In this document: positions 1-5,397 of the stretch, piece after piece | Position numbering within the stretch: position 1 is the first letter of the stretch | Layout of the letters: every line of letters starts with the position of its first letter | Assembly: GCA_030648135.1 (NCBI GenBank) | Contig: JAUSIF010000208.1 | Coordinates: forward strand, 1 to 5,973 | DNA length: 5,973 nucleotides | Source of the DNA: Xanthobacteraceae bacterium | GTDB lineage: Bacteria > Pseudomonadota > Alphaproteobacteria > Rhizobiales > Xanthobacteraceae | Reading direction: 5' to 3' | Notes under the pieces: model-generated | The model's input: only the letters and a program-made list of their open reading frames with translations | What the model was told of the DNA's origin: nothing | The model's database searches: none | Translations under genes and position numbers: made by a program

Positions 1-71
1 AGCGCGCCCAGGGCGTGCACCAGGTTCCAGGTGAAGCTGTCGTAATTGTCGATGAGGACTACGTTCGGCAT
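1..71 (-). CDS. trpG: Anthranilate synthase component II (glutamine amidotransferase), N-terminal part only
   Basis: Only the first 23 codons are in the window; the gene continues beyond base 1. The peptide begins MPNVVLIDNYDSFTWNLVHA, and the LIDNYDSFTWNL stretch (residues 6-17) is the characteristic N-terminus of class I glutamine amidotransferases of the TrpG/PabA type. In that family the subunit releases ammonia from glutamine and passes it to TrpE, which makes anthranilate from chorismate. The start is ATG at 71-69, with GGAG on the coding strand at 84-81, nine bases upstream. trpE lies upstream on the same strand, which favours trpG over pabA. The catalytic Cys-His-Glu residues lie outside the window. 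Unusually, a toxin-antitoxin pair and two gaps separate it from trpE, and the 61-base gap after the toxin shows no convincing promoter. Confidence 0.9.
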   Translation of the reverse strand, partial: MPNVVLIDNYDSFTWNLVHALGA

Positions 72-132
72 TTGTACAAACTCCAGTCAACTGCGTGCCA
101 CCCGGCGTGCGTGGCCGTCAAGCGGGGGCCAA

Positions 133-462
133 TCAAACGCCGCCAAAATCGAGAAAAACCGCAAGCCCCCGATCGAGATGCGATATTTCATTGGCTCGCA
201 GCCGCCCGAATACTCTTCCGATCTGGTGGCGCGGAACCGTGAGCATCTTGTCGATCATGATCCAGGAGGTTCGATTGAGATTGTTGATGTCGTCGGGCTC
301 GAGTGGGATACGCAAGTCCGAGGGTTCAATGCGCTCCGCGGTGATCAGGCAAAGCGTGACCGAGGCGATCGGAAATGCATCCGATTGAACGATCACCGCT
401 GGACGGGGCTTGCCCGCATAAGCGAGGCGGGCGGCGACGGTGACGAGATCGCCGCGTCTCAA
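133..462 (-). CDS. MazF/PemK-family endoribonuclease toxin
   Basis: The predicted protein has 109 residues, normal for MazF/PemK toxins, which cleave RNA in the cytoplasm and are neutralised by a co-expressed antitoxin. It opens with (M)RRGDLVTVA (1-10), then GKPRPAVIVQSDAF (17-30) containing the conserved Arg20, SVTLCLIT (34-41) ending at the conserved Thr41, and DKMLTVPR (71-78), all hallmarks of the family. I choose the TTG at 462-460 as start because RRGDLV is the usual N-terminus and because it overlaps the antitoxin stop by four bases (TTGA). A longer reading from 591 would add about 43 residues that lie antisense-like across the antitoxin and have no family match. No good ribosome binding site precedes the TTG, so translation is probably coupled to the antitoxin. 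Base composition is lower in GC than in trpE (hand count about 56% over 181-360, against about 69% over 841-1020), which suggests acquisition by transfer. Family assignment is firm; the RNA target is unknown. Confidence 0.9.
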   Translation of the reverse strand: MRRGDLVTVAARLAYAGKPRPAVIVQSDAFPIASVTLCLITAERIEPSDLRIPLEPDDINNLNRTSWIMIDKMLTVPRHQIGRVFGRLRANEISHLDRGLAVFLDFGGV

Positions 463-722
463 CGCTCGGACCAATCCGTGGCCGCCGCGATGAAACCCAA
501 CGCTTCCTTTTCGCCCTTTGCGGCGTCGATCAGGCGGGATTGACGCAGGGCCTCCCTGCGAAAGGCGGGGGAACGCTGGTCGGGCAGCCACATTTGTACG
601 AGCCGGTAGCCCTGGCGGCGCTTGCGCGCGCGATGGGCACGGACCTTGTCGCGCGAGGACTTGGGACGCGAGGACTTGGGACGCGACTTGGCCTTCGCCT
701 TGGGCCTGGACGTGCGCGACAT
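459..722 (-). CDS. MazE-like antitoxin (DUF3018-type) with repetitive basic N-terminal tail
   Basis: The predicted protein has 87 residues. Residues 24-85 match the MazE-like DUF3018 antitoxin pattern: RDKVRAHRARKRRQGYR (24-40), VQMWLPDQRSPAFRREALRQS (42-62, read in two parts) and a C-terminal FIAAATDW (77-84). Such proteins bind and block a partner MazF toxin and usually repress their own operon. The start at ATG 722-720 is chosen because GGAG lies at 732-729, six bases upstream; an in-frame ATG at 776 would place the palindromic operator inside the gene. The first 23 residues are almost only Ser, Arg, Pro, Lys and Ala and include a duplicated RPKSS unit, an extension I do not recognise in typical family members. 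It is probably disordered and may contact DNA or RNA (inference). The toxin gene overlaps its last four bases. The trpE stop lies 77 bases upstream. Confidence 0.87.
   Translation of the reverse strand: MSRTSRPKAKAKSRPKSSRPKSSRDKVRAHRARKRRQGYRLVQMWLPDQRSPAFRREALRQSRLIDAAKGEKEALGFIAAATDWSER
654..683 (-). repeat. 15-bp tandem duplication inside the antitoxin gene
   Basis: Two exact head-to-tail copies of CGAGGACTTGGGACG (plus strand) occupy 654-668 and 669-683, followed by a shortened third copy (CGACTTGG, 684-691). On the coding strand each copy encodes RPKSS (residues 14-18 and 19-23 of the antitoxin). Because the unit is five codons long, gain or loss of a copy keeps the frame. Confidence 0.9.
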
Positions 723-737
723 GGAAGGCTCCGGTTT

Positions 738-751
738 GGTTACATGTAACC
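738..751. promoter_or_regulatory. Perfect 14-bp palindrome, candidate operator of the toxin-antitoxin operon
   Basis: GGTTACATGTAACC is a perfect palindrome with no spacer, 15 bases upstream of the antitoxin ATG and just before its ribosome binding site. Type II antitoxins commonly repress their own operon by binding a palindrome in this position. The palindrome is read directly; the operator role is inferred from position and family. Confidence 0.65.
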
Positions 752-776
752 TAGGGCCGCCATGACCTGAATGCAA
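748..776 (-). promoter_or_regulatory. Possible weak promoter of the antitoxin-toxin operon
   Basis: On the minus strand TTGCAT (776-771) and TAGGTT (753-748) are separated by 17 bases. The -35 keeps TTG and the -10 is a poor match, but it would overlap the palindrome at 738-751, as expected for an autorepressed promoter. Transcription reading through from trpE could also serve the genes. Confidence 0.3.
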
Positions 777-786
777 TCGCGCGGCC

Positions 787-802
787 TAACCGCAAGCGGC
801 TA
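787..802 (-). other. Small hairpin at the trpE stop codon
   Basis: The coding strand from the TAG stop reads TAGCCG-CTTG-CGGTTA: a six-pair stem (one G-U pair) with a CUUG tetraloop closed by G-C, a type known to be stable in RNA. No T run follows, so it is not an intrinsic terminator. It could protect the trpE 3' end or mean nothing. Confidence 0.4.
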
Positions 803-2311
803 ATGCGCCCGCGCGCTGGCAAACCGCACCGCCTCCTCGGCGGCGCGAAACAGCGCCTTCGCCTTGTTCTCGCATTCCTTCTGCTCCGACGCCGGATCGG
901 AATCGGCGACGATGCCGGCGCCGGCCTGCACGTACATCCGGCCCGCCTTCACGATCGCCGTGCGCAGCACGATGCAGGTGTCCATGGAGCCGTCGGCGGC
1001 GAAATAGCCGACCGCGCCGGCATAGAGCCCGCGGGCGTCGCGCTCCAGTTCGTCGATGATCTGCATCGCCCGCACCTTGGGCGCGCCCGAGACGGTGCCG
1101 GCAGGAAAGCCCGCGATCAGCGCATCGAGCGCGTCATACTTGGGATCGAGCTCGCCTTCGACATTGGAGACGATGTGCATCACGTGGCTGTAGCGCTCGA
1201 TGAAGAATTGCTCGGTCACCTTGACGGTGGCGATCTTGGATACGCGGCCGGCATCGTTGCGCCCGAGATCGAGCAACATCAGATGCTCGGCGCGCTCCTT
1301 GGGATCGGCGAGCAATTCGTCGGCCAACGCGCGGTCCTCGGCGGGCGTGGCACCCCGCGGCTTGGTGCCGGCGATCGGGCGGACAATGACCTTGCCGTCG
1401 CGCACGCGCACCAGAATCTCCGGGCTCGAGCCGGCGACGGCGAAGCCGCCGAAATCGAGGAAATAAAGAAACGGCGCCGGATTCACCCGGCGCAGCGCGC
1501 GATAAAGCGCGAAGGCCGGGAGTGCGAACGGCGCCTCGAAGCGTTGCGACAGCACCACCTGGAAGACGTCGCCGGCGAAGATATATTCCTTGGCGCGGCG
1601 CACCATCGCCTCATAGTGCTGGGCGGGCGTGTTGGAGCGGGGCGCGAGCGGGCCCGTTTCCGCCTTCGCCTGCGGGGCTGCCTTCTGCAGCGGCGCGTCG
1701 AGATCGCGCACCACACGCTCGATGCGCTCGCACGCCGCCGTCAGAGCGATGGCCGCCGGCACATCCTTGGCCGGGCGCACCGGCGTCACCACCGTAATCA
1801 CGTCCTTCACCGCATCGAACACCACCACGATGGTCGGCCGCACCAGCACGGCGTCGGGCATGCCGATCGGATCGGGCTTGGGCGCGGCGAGCTTCTCCAT
1901 CAGCCGCACGGTCTCGTAGCCGAGATAGCCGAACACGCCGGCGGCCATGGGCGGCAGCTCGGCCGGCACTTCGAGCTTCGAGGCGGCGAGAAAAGCGCGC
2001 AGCGACTGCAGCGGCGGCTCGGAAGCGGCGACGAAATCTTCGGGATGCGCGGCCGGATCGCGGTTGATCTCAGCCTTCGTGCCGTTGCAGCGCCAGATCG
2101 CGTCCGGCGCGAAACCGAGGATGGAATAGCGCCCGCGCACGGCGCCGCCCTCGACGGATTCGAGCAGGAACGCGTGCGGCCTGCCGCCGGCGAGCTTCTG
2201 GAACGCGGAAACCGGCGTCTCCAGATCGGCGACCAGGCTGGTCCAGACCAGCTGCGGCTCGCCTTTGTCGTAGCGCGCCGCAAACGACGGCGCCGCGGGC
2301 TGGACCTCCAT
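800..2311 (-). CDS. trpE: Anthranilate synthase component I
   Basis: The predicted 503-residue protein converts chorismate to anthranilate using ammonia from TrpG, the first committed step of tryptophan synthesis. The N-terminal domain holds the feedback motif LLES (49-52), which in the family binds tryptophan, so inhibition by product is likely retained. The C-terminal chorismate-binding domain shows RPIAGTKPRG (311-320), AEHLMLLDLGRND (341-353), HIVSNVEGEL (379-388), GFPAGTVSGAPKVRAM (401-416), YAGAVGYF (430-437), DTCIVLRT (444-451) and VQAGAGIVADSDP (461-473). No key motif is missing. I start at ATG 2311-2309, with GGAA seven to eight bases upstream and one base after the ppiD stop (TGA-A-ATG). 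A TTG at 2335 would add eight residues and overlap ppiD by 23 bases. The gene is probably co-transcribed and translationally coupled with ppiD. The product is TrpE rather than PabB, judging by length, LLES and the trpG downstream. Confidence 0.96.
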   Translation of the reverse strand: MEVQPAAPSFAARYDKGEPQLVWTSLVADLETPVSAFQKLAGGRPHAFLLESVEGGAVRGRYSILGFAPDAIWRCNGTKAEINRDPAAHPEDFVAASEPPLQSLRAFLAASKLEVPAELPPMAAGVFGYLGYETVRLMEKLAAPKPDPIGMPDAVLVRPTIVVVFDAVKDVITVVTPVRPAKDVPAAIALTAACERIERVVRDLDAPLQKAAPQAKAETGPLAPRSNTPAQHYEAMVRRAKEYIFAGDVFQVVLSQRFEAPFALPAFALYRALRRVNPAPFLYFLDFGGFAVAGSSPEILVRVRDGKVIVRPIAGTKPRGATPAEDRALADELLADPKERAEHLMLLDLGRNDAGRVSKIATVKVTEQFFIERYSHVMHIVSNVEGELDPKYDALDALIAGFPAGTVSGAPKVRAMQIIDELERDARGLYAGAVGYFAADGSMDTCIVLRTAIVKAGRMYVQAGAGIVADSDPASEQKECENKAKALFRAAEEAVRFASARAH

Positions 2312-2312
2312 T

Positions 2313-4199
2313 TCAGTTTCCGGCGTCGCCGCCAATGATGGAGCGGAGCGCCGCCTCGTTCACCTGCACGCCGAGGTCGCTCTCGAGCTTGAGCACGTAT
2401 TGAACGATCATGTCGTCCTGCAGACCGGCGCCAAGCGCGGCGGCACTCTTGGCATCCGCTCCGGCTGCGGCAGGCACGTTCACCGAAGTCACCCGGAATA
2501 CGACGCGGCCGACCCCGTCTCCGGCGACCACGTTCGCGCTCTTGCCCGTCGCGGTCTCGAACATGCGCGCGAGCACACCGGCGTCGATCCCCTCGGCGGC
2601 GCGGCCGCGCTTCAGCTGCTCGCGCTTCTCGACGCGCAGTCCAGGTGCTGCGGCCTCGATCCGGTCGCCGGCCTCGAGGCGGGAACGGATCGCCTCGGCG
2701 CGCGCCTCGAGCCGCTTGGCGGTTTCCTCGTCGCGCCAACGCGCCTCGACGCGCTCGCGCGCTTCCTCGATCGTGCGCTCGCGCGAGGGGGTGATACCGG
2801 TGACATCGTACCAGACGATGCTGCCGGAGGCGCGGATCTCGATCAGATCGGTCTCGATGCCGACCTGCGAGGCGAAGGCGCCGGCCAGCACTTGCTCGAG
2901 GGCAGGGACGTTTTCGACCGGCTTGCCGTCCGGGGCGCGGCCGCTGCGGTCCACCGCTTCGATCCGATCCACTTTCAGTTCGAGCTTTTTCGCCACTTCG
3001 GACACGGTGGAGCCGCTCGCGCGCTCGTCTTCGATCTTGTCGCGAAGATCCAGGCTTTCACGCTTGGCCCGGTCGAGCGTGAGGTCCTTGCGCAGGCCGT
3101 CCGCGACCTCGGCGAAGGAGCGTTCCTGGCCGGGTTCGATGCGGTTTACCCGCACCAGCACCGCCCCGAAGCGTCCCGCCACCGGTTCGCTGATCTTGCC
3201 TTGGGGCAGCGCGAATACGACTTCGGCCACCGCCGGGTCGAGGATGTCGCGCTTGGCCACCAGACCCAGCGCGATGTCCGCCGCCTTGAGCCCGCGCTCG
3301 GCCACGATGGTCTCGAACTTCACGCCCTTGGAGAGACGCTCGGCCGCGGCCTTGGCCTCGTCCATGGCCGGGAACACCATCTGCTCGACTTCCCTGTGCT
3401 CCGGGGTGGAGAATTTATCGCGCCGGTCCTCGTAGGCCTTGCGCAGGTCGGCGTCGGGAACCGCGATTTTGGCGGCTAGCATTTCGGGCGTGAGCGCGAG
3501 GAACGTGAGCTTGCGGTATTCGGGTGCCCGGAACGCGGCCTTGCGCTCCTCGAAGAAGGTCGCGATCTCCGCCGGCGTGGGCGCCGGGACTGCGCCCGCA
3601 TCCTTGCGGCCGAGGGCGACGAATTCGATCGAACGCTCCTCGTTCTCGTAGCGGCGCACCGCCTCGCGCAGTACCGCCGGTGCCGCGATATCGCCGCCGA
3701 GCGACCGGCCGATCTGCTGTCGCAGCATCAGCCGCCGTTCGTTGTCGACAAAGCGCGCCTCGGTAAGGCCGTTCGAGCGTAACAGTTCGGCGAACCGCTG
3801 CGGATTGAACCTGCCGTCCGGCCCGCGGAAGGCGGGGATTTCATGGATGTGCTGCGCCATGGCCTCGTCGTCGAGCGCCAGACGCAGCGTGCGCGCCTTG
3901 TCGTCGAGCACGGTCTCGGAGACGATTTCGCCCAGAATCTGGCGGTCGAGGCGCAAGGCCCGCGCCTGCTCCGGGGTAATGCCGCGTCCGACCTGGCGGC
4001 TCAGTTGTTGCAGCCGATCCTGGTACATGCGCCGGAAGGCCTCGGTCGTGACCTTGACCGAGCCGATGGTCGCCAGATCCCGCTCGCCGAAGCCGTGGAA
4101 AACGTCGGCGATGCCCCAGATCCCGAATGAAACGATGAGGACCGCGAGGAAGGCCTTCGCGATCCACCCGCCGGCAAAATTTCGAAGACTCCCCATCAT
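2313..4199 (-). CDS. ppiD: PpiD-like membrane-anchored periplasmic chaperone (SurA N-domain plus degenerate parvulin domain)
   Basis: The predicted protein has 628 residues, close to the usual size of PpiD. A hydrophobic segment at about 12-33 (WIAKAFLAVLIVSFGIWGI and following) is preceded by basic residues and would anchor it in the inner membrane with the bulk in the periplasm. Residues about 40-190 match the SurA/PpiD N-terminal chaperone domain, including IPAFRGPDGRFNPQRFAELL (121-140). Residues about 266-355 look like a PPIC (parvulin) domain but are degenerate: the usual histidine of the first strand is replaced in REVEQMVF, and the GDLGWF motif is reduced to ALGLVAKRDIL. The family assists folding of outer-membrane and secreted proteins near the Sec translocon. 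The start is the first of two adjacent ATGs (4199 and 4196); GGA lies eight bases before it. A strong promoter lies upstream and trpE follows directly. The family call is firm; isomerase activity is doubtful. Confidence 0.92.
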   Translation of the reverse strand: MMGSLRNFAGGWIAKAFLAVLIVSFGIWGIADVFHGFGERDLATIGSVKVTTEAFRRMYQDRLQQLSRQVGRGITPEQARALRLDRQILGEIVSETVLDDKARTLRLALDDEAMAQHIHEIPAFRGPDGRFNPQRFAELLRSNGLTEARFVDNERRLMLRQQIGRSLGGDIAAPAVLREAVRRYENEERSIEFVALGRKDAGAVPAPTPAEIATFFEERKAAFRAPEYRKLTFLALTPEMLAAKIAVPDADLRKAYEDRRDKFSTPEHREVEQMVFPAMDEAKAAAERLSKGVKFETIVAERGLKAADIALGLVAKRDILDPAVAEVVFALPQGKISEPVAGRFGAVLVRVNRIEPGQERSFAEVADGLRKDLTLDRAKRESLDLRDKIEDERASGSTVSEVAKKLELKVDRIEAVDRSGRAPDGKPVENVPALEQVLAGAFASQVGIETDLIEIRASGSIVWYDVTGITPSRERTIEEARERVEARWRDEETAKRLEARAEAIRSRLEAGDRIEAAAPGLRVEKREQLKRGRAAEGIDAGVLARMFETATGKSANVVAGDGVGRVVFRVTSVNVPAAAGADAKSAAALGAGLQDDMIVQYVLKLESDLGVQVNEAALRSIIGGDAGN

Positions 4200-4235
4200 G
4201 GTCGTGGTCCGGTCAAAACTCGAAAAAGCCGCGCG

Positions 4236-4264
4236 ATCATAGGGACCGCTGCAGGGCGTCGCAA
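4236..4264 (-). promoter_or_regulatory. Sigma70-like promoter of ppiD-trpE
   Basis: On the minus strand TTGCGA (4264-4259) and TATGAT (4241-4236) are spaced by exactly 17 bases, matching four and five of six consensus positions. The start of transcription would fall near 4229, giving a leader of about 30 bases before the ppiD ATG. A GAGTC (CcrM-type) site lies at 4270-4274, just upstream of the -35. Confidence 0.65.
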
Positions 4265-4293
4265 CGGCGGAGTCCCGAGTTTGCGCGCCTTCA

Positions 4294-4310
4294 GCCGGTC
4301 TGCTACCGGC
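4294..4310. repeat. Perfect 6-bp inverted repeat in the divergent ppiD/tpiA region
   Basis: GCCGGT (4294-4299) and ACCGGC (4305-4310) flank the loop CTGCT. The repeat lies upstream of the ppiD -35 and of the palindromic element before tpiA. It has no T run and so is not a terminator; it could be a protein site or part of the neighbouring element. Confidence 0.5.
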
Positions 4311-4322
4311 CTCGCTGTCTAA

Positions 4323-4420
4323 AGCAGTTTCCGATTAAGTCGAACCGGAAACCGCTCTATATTCATTTTTATATGGGTCATTTTCTGACGGCGAACCGGT
4401 TCCCACTTCGCCGGAAAATG
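4323..4420. repeat. Composite two-hairpin palindromic element, REP-like, in the tpiA leader
   Basis: The first inverted repeat pairs 4323-4336 (AGCAGTTTCCGATT) with 4343-4356 (AACCGGAAACCGCT) around a six-base loop, 12 of 14 positions matching. In the minus-strand RNA the two mismatches become G-U pairs. The second pairs CATTTTC (4379-4385) with GAAAATG (4414-4420) and GGCGAA (4390-4395) with TTCGCC (4407-4412), leaving a small asymmetric internal loop and an 11-base hairpin loop. An AT-rich spacer (4358-4374) separates them. GCGAACCGGTTCCCACTTCG (4391-4410) resembles, from memory, a repeat that occurs many times in Bradyrhizobium and related rhizobial genomes. The structure is read directly; the repeat-family assignment is not verified here. 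Confidence 0.65.
4335..4363 (+). promoter_or_regulatory. Possible tpiA promoter inside the palindromic element
   Basis: TATATT (4358-4363) matches five of six -10 positions, with a weak TTAAGT (4335-4340) 17 bases upstream. It lies at the edge of the first hairpin in the most AT-rich part of the gap. If real, the transcript would carry the second hairpin in its leader. The -35 is poor, so support is limited. Confidence 0.3.
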
Positions 4421-4439
4421 CTCCAGATCGGGGAAGGGC

Positions 4440-5204
4440 ATGGCCGCCGCGCGGCGCCCGCTGTTGGCGGGCAATTGGAAGATGAACGGGCTTAGCACCT
4501 CGATCGCGGAGCTTGCCCGCATCATCGAGGGCTTCGATGCGGCCCTTTCGGCGCGGGTCGATCTCTTGGTGTGTCCGCCGGCGACCTTGATCGCGGCTTT
4601 CGCCGAGCGGGCTAAGGGCTGCAAGGTCGCGATCGGCGCCCAGGACTGCCATTTCGAGGCTGCCGGCGCTTTTACCGGCGATCTCTCGGCCGAAATGCTG
4701 CGCGACGCCGGCGCAAGTGCCGTGATCGCCGGCCATTCGGAGCGCCGCGCCGGTCACGGCGAGAGCGATCTCCTGGTGCGCGCCAAGGCCGAGGCCGCCT
4801 TGCGGGCGGGATTACTTGCCATCGTCTGTGTCGGAGAGACCAAGGCCGAGCGGGAGGCCGGGCGCACGCTCGAAGTGGTCGGCCGCCAGCTCGCGGGCTC
4901 GGTCCCGGACCAAGCCACGCCGCAAGGCCTCGTCCTCGCCTACGAGCCGGTGTGGGCGATCGGCAGCGGGCTCACGCCCACGCCCGCCGATGTTATCGAG
5001 GTGCACGCGATGCTGCGCGCCGAGTTGGCCCGGCGATTTGGCGAGAAAGCGCGCGCGACCCGCATTCTCTACGGCGGCTCGGTAGCGCCCAGGAACGCCG
5101 CTGGCCTGCTCAAAGCCGCTGAGGTCGACGGCGCGCTGGTCGGCGGCGCCAGTCTCAAGGCATCTGAATTCTTAAGTATTGCAAAGGTTTATCTCGAAAC
5201 GTGA
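4440..5204 (+). CDS. tpiA: Triosephosphate isomerase
   Basis: The predicted 254-residue protein has the normal length for this cytoplasmic TIM-barrel enzyme, which interconverts dihydroxyacetone phosphate and glyceraldehyde 3-phosphate in glycolysis and gluconeogenesis. All catalytic landmarks are present: GNWKMNG (11-17) with Lys14, VIAGHSERR (95-103) with His99, and AYEPVWAIGSG (167-177) with the base Glu169 followed by the flexible loop 6. The phosphate-binding YGGSV (211-215) and DGALVGGASL (230-239) are also intact. The usual loop sequence AIGTG reads AIGSG here, a conservative change. The start is ATG 4440-4442, with a GGGGAAGGG purine run immediately upstream; the ATG at 4418 is out of frame. 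It is transcribed divergently from ppiD, and secG follows after 193 bases on the same strand. Nothing suggests loss of function. Confidence 0.97.
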   Translation: MAAARRPLLAGNWKMNGLSTSIAELARIIEGFDAALSARVDLLVCPPATLIAAFAERAKGCKVAIGAQDCHFEAAGAFTGDLSAEMLRDAGASAVIAGHSERRAGHGESDLLVRAKAEAALRAGLLAIVCVGETKAEREAGRTLEVVGRQLAGSVPDQATPQGLVLAYEPVWAIGSGLTPTPADVIEVHAMLRAELARRFGEKARATRILYGGSVAPRNAAGLLKAAEVDGALVGGASLKASEFLSIAKVYLET

Positions 5205-5397
5205 CGGTTCTGAATCAGATTCAAGTCGTTCAGAAATTGATTCAAGGCCCGGCTCCAAGCCGCTCGCGGCGGATTCAAATTGGCTGGCGGGGGATTCGCC
5301 CCGAGCGGCATTTGGCCGGGTGGAAACCCCATCAGCGATCGTGTAAGCCTCCGTCTGGCCGCGACGGCATCAGGCCGGGCCACCACCGGAATCGTTC
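5205..5397. promoter_or_regulatory. tpiA-secG gap with a cluster of six GANTC (CcrM) sites
   Basis: This 193-base gap holds no gene that I can see. It contains GANTC at 5212, 5218, 5239, 5272, 5293 and 5389, while the other roughly 5.8 kb contain eight by my reading. The first two form a perfect 13-base palindrome, TGAATCAGATTCA (5211-5223). GATTCAA recurs at 5218, 5239 and 5272. The last site overlaps the secG ribosome binding site (GGAA at 5388-5391). GANTC is the recognition sequence of the alphaproteobacterial adenine methylase CcrM; a regulatory role is inferred. No convincing -35/-10 pair or terminator was found. Confidence 0.55.

Noticed and set aside
71..80. Ten-base palindrome TTTGTACAAA touching the trpG start, and GTACAAATG shared with the antitoxin gene (590-598)
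   Set aside because: Short, without a partner copy in a regulatory position, and plausible by chance; not called as a site.
97..121. GCCAC/GTGGC hairpin and an isolated TTGACG on the minus strand between toxin and trpG
   Set aside because: The stem is only five pairs with no T run, and no -10 lies at the right distance from TTGACG, so neither terminator nor promoter is supported.
46..543. Plus-strand open frame of 165 codons across the toxin and antitoxin
   Set aside because: It is antisense to two well-recognised genes and the start of trpG, and its product has no family features.
463..591. N-terminal extension of the toxin to an ATG at 591
   Set aside because: The extra residues are a frame-shifted reading of the antitoxin gene, and homologues begin at (M)RRGDLV.
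803..2338. Long open frame on the plus strand, exactly opposite trpE
   Set aside because: It mirrors the high-GC codon pattern of trpE, its product is rich in Arg, His and Gly with no recognisable motif, and trpE itself is unambiguous.
2400..3479. Long plus-strand open frames opposite ppiD
   Set aside because: Frames without stops are expected opposite GC-rich genes; the compositions are biased and no domain or ribosome binding site supports them.
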